From NCBI GenBank assembly GCA_900541555.1, contig UQKE01000007.1:1-64000 (forward strand): a stretch of 64,000 nt of DNA. Direction: 5' to 3'. Source of the stretch: an uncultured Porphyromonadaceae bacterium (GTDB taxonomy: Bacteria > Bacteroidota > Bacteroidia > Bacteroidales > Muribaculaceae). A program made the position numbers and the translations under genes. The notes under the pieces were generated by a model. It was given only the letters and a program-made list of their open reading frames with translations, did no database searches and was not told the DNA's origin. Positions 62,329 to 64,000 of this stretch are shown here, piece after piece. Position 1 is the first letter of the stretch; the number at the start of each line of letters is the position of its first letter.

Positions 62329-64000
62329 ATGAAAACTCCAATTTTAGCTATCATTTTTGCCATTGCGGGAACAATGGCCGCGCAGGCGCAAACAGCTCCG
62401 CCATGCGATTTTCAATTCACCTCGGAAGATGAATTTGCAAAATGGACCGTAATCGACGGCAATCCCTCCGACTCCCCCGTCGTTTGGGAATGGAGCGGCG
62501 ACGATGCAAGCATTGATTCTAGCGACGAAGCCGCCGACGATTGGCTGATTTCGCCGGCCATCTCGCTCGAAGCCGGCGAAACTTATGCCATAACCTTTGT
62601 AGCTTGGTCAGGATTTAACAATACACATAAATTCGACATTACTGTCGGACAAGAAGCCTCCATTGCAGGACAAACTGCCATCCTATCGACAGAAGACGAT
62701 TTCAGCAGCACCGATGACACCGAAATTCCTGCCACTTTCACCCCGCAAGAAAGCGGCATCTACTATTTTGGCTTCCACTGCACAAGCGAATGTGGATATT
62801 ACAATCACATATTGCGCGTGTCGAGCATGTCGATCATCGGGCAATCAGATTTGCCCGAATACCCCACGCATGTGACCAACTTGACAGCCGAAGCCGGCGC
62901 AAACGGGAAAATGGAAGTCACGCTGACATGGACATGGCCTTCTACCAACAGCGAAGGAGGCGCATTGTCGCAACTTTCCGGCGCACGAATCGAGCGCATG
63001 GACAACAGCAGCATCTGGAATAGCTATGAAACCATCGCCACCGTCGAAGGCGCTACAATCGGCGGACAAGGCTCTTATGTCGACAGCAATATTCCTGCGG
63101 CCGGACCGTATTCCTATCGTGTGACGGCATTTTCTGCCGACGGCGACGCGCAGGGCGGATATGCCCCGACAGCCTCCGTGGAATGGGTTGGCGAAGACAC
63201 GCCGATGCCGGTGGGCAATCTGACGGCTGTCGCATCCGGCGACAATGCCATCGTCAATTTCACTGCCCCGACGGCAGGCGTCAATGGCGGATACATCAAT
63301 TTGGATGCCATCACCTATAAAATCGAGCGTAAATCGGGCTATTCGTCTACTGTCGTAGAGGAAGCCTACTCCGGCACGCTTCCCTACACCGATACCGGCA
63401 TTGCCGAAACCGGCAGCTACACCTATGCCGTCACCGCCATATCGGCGACAGGTGGCGAAAGCGAAACAGTCGAATCTGCCGCAGTCGTGGCAGGTCCGGC
63501 ATTCACGACGCCCTACGAAGCCGACTTGTCGAACGCAGACGAAGCCTCGCTTTTCTCGTTTATCAATGCCAATCAAGACAGCTATGAATGGAGATATAGC
63601 AGCTACTCCGGCGTCATTTCATATTTCGGCGGCAGCGAAGCCGACGACTACGCCGCAACGCCGCGCATCCGCATGGAAGCCGGAAAGCCCTATCGCGTCA
63701 CCGTCACAGCCCGCCTGAACTCATACCGTAGCGTCACGGAGGACGACTACAAAACCATTTCCGCCAATGTCGGAAATGCGCCCACTGCCGAAGCCATGAC
63801 ACAATCGGGAGAAAGCGTCGTCGTCATGACCGACAATGAGCAAGACTACGCATTCACAACCTCTGTTGCCGCCGACGGCGACTACTACATCGGCATCCGC
63901 GTGTTCGGACATTCCAACACAAACGACATTTACCTCACATACATCAAAGTGGAAGAAATTCCAACCGCTCCGGCTTCAATTGCCGACCTGACGGCTATTC
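62329..64000 (+). CDS. Adhesin-like secreted protein, 3' end outside window
   Basis: The open frame of 557 codons runs off the window. It has a signal peptide (MKTPILAIIFAIAGTMAAQA), a choice-of-anchor/cleaved-adhesin type domain (CDFQFTSEDEFAKWTVIDGN, DDWLISPAISLEAGETY, SGIYYFGFHC), then Fn3-like repeats (PTHVTNLTAEAG, VGNLTAVASGDNAIVNF) and a second jelly-roll (TPYEADLSNADEASLFSFIN, YAATPRIRMEAGKPYRVTV). Such proteins of Bacteroidales are usually surface-attached through a type IX sorting domain, which would lie beyond the window. Not a truncated gene as far as visible. Confidence 0.85.
   Translation, partial: MKTPILAIIFAIAGTMAAQAQTAPPCDFQFTSEDEFAKWTVIDGNPSDSPVVWEWSGDDASIDSSDEAADDWLISPAISLEAGETYAITFVAWSGFNNTHKFDITVGQEASIAGQTAILSTEDDFSSTDDTEIPATFTPQESGIYYFGFHCTSECGYYNHILRVSSMSIIGQSDLPEYPTHVTNLTAEAGANGKMEVTLTWTWPSTNSEGGALSQLSGARIERMDNSSIWNSYETIATVEGATIGGQGSYVDSNIPAAGPYSYRVTAFSADGDAQGGYAPTASVEWVGEDTPMPVGNLTAVASGDNAIVNFTAPTAGVNGGYINLDAITYKIERKSGYSSTVVEEAYSGTLPYTDTGIAETGSYTYAVTAISATGGESETVESAAVVAGPAFTTPYEADLSNADEASLFSFINANQDSYEWRYSSYSGVISYFGGSEADDYAATPRIRMEAGKPYRVTVTARLNSYRSVTEDDYKTISANVGNAPTAEAMTQSGESVVVMTDNEQDYAFTTSVAADGDYYIGIRVFGHSNTNDIYLTYIKVEEIPTAPASIADLTAI

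Overview
The window looks like chromosomal DNA of a Bacteroidota, order Bacteroidales. The evidence is a SusC/SusD pair, a MurF-alanine racemase fusion, a BACON domain, DUF4292/DUF4465/DUF4855-type proteins, type IX secretion-like C-terminal domains, and promoters of the Bacteroidota -33 TTTG / -7 TAnnTTTG kind instead of -35/-10 boxes. Genus cannot be decided from what I see; a gut or oral relative of Prevotellaceae, Muribaculaceae or Bacteroidaceae would fit. I found no rRNA, tRNA, CRISPR array, transposase, integrase or phage gene.

Layout. 1-340: a tandem 76-bp hairpin repeat. 381-9359: housekeeping and envelope genes (a small secreted barrel-like protein; murI, a DUF4465 lipoprotein, aminopeptidase P and gamma-carbonic anhydrase in one minus-strand run; glgB; a CoA-disulfide reductase/rhodanese fusion). 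9635-19172: a PepSY-like secreted protein, a sigma-54 response regulator, a hybrid kinase with receiver and HPt, RsmF, MurF-Alr and a GSCFA protein, interrupted by a second hairpin-repeat array (11472-11770). A third array (19187-19485) lies upstream of the GSCFA gene and probably carries its promoter. 19490-39863: a large carbohydrate-use locus. On the minus strand are ROK regulator, SusC, SusD, DUF6259 and a surface protein, then a separate unit of GH3-SGNH hydrolase, DUF4855, an unknown secreted protein and a GDPD/endonuclease-phosphatase fusion. Divergently from the ROK gene run a Tat-exported DUF4434 protein, an MFS sugar porter and an AGE-family epimerase. 40249-43140: an exported Fe-S aldo/keto reductase with a membrane polyferredoxin. 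43377-47347: a TPR protein, a small unknown protein, typA and a MINPP-like phytase. 47348-49648: a promoter-to-terminator unit that may be a small RNA, two tandem paralogous barrel proteins, and rpsO. 49803-56783: a tightly packed envelope operon (dut, TPR protein, DUF4292 lipoprotein, EnvC-like activator, FemAB-like transferase, flippase). 56795-64000: a BACON protein, rlmN, a secreted endonuclease I with a sorting domain, and the start of a large adhesin-like protein that runs off the window.

How the genes fit together. The ROK/SusCD locus reads as an uncharacterised polysaccharide utilisation system: capture by SusC/D, breakdown by several exported TIM-barrel or hydrolase proteins of unknown specificity (DUF6259, DUF4855, DUF4434, GH3-SGNH), uptake by the MFS porter, and isomerisation by the AGE enzyme, all probably controlled by the ROK protein. 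The aldo/keto reductase pair looks like a quinol- or ferredoxin-linked periplasmic reductase. The most unusual non-coding structure is the 75-76-bp repeat family, whose units fold into long hairpins with arms that differ in sequence but keep pairing, and whose ends carry TAnnTTTG boxes. Positions of short sites may be off by one base.
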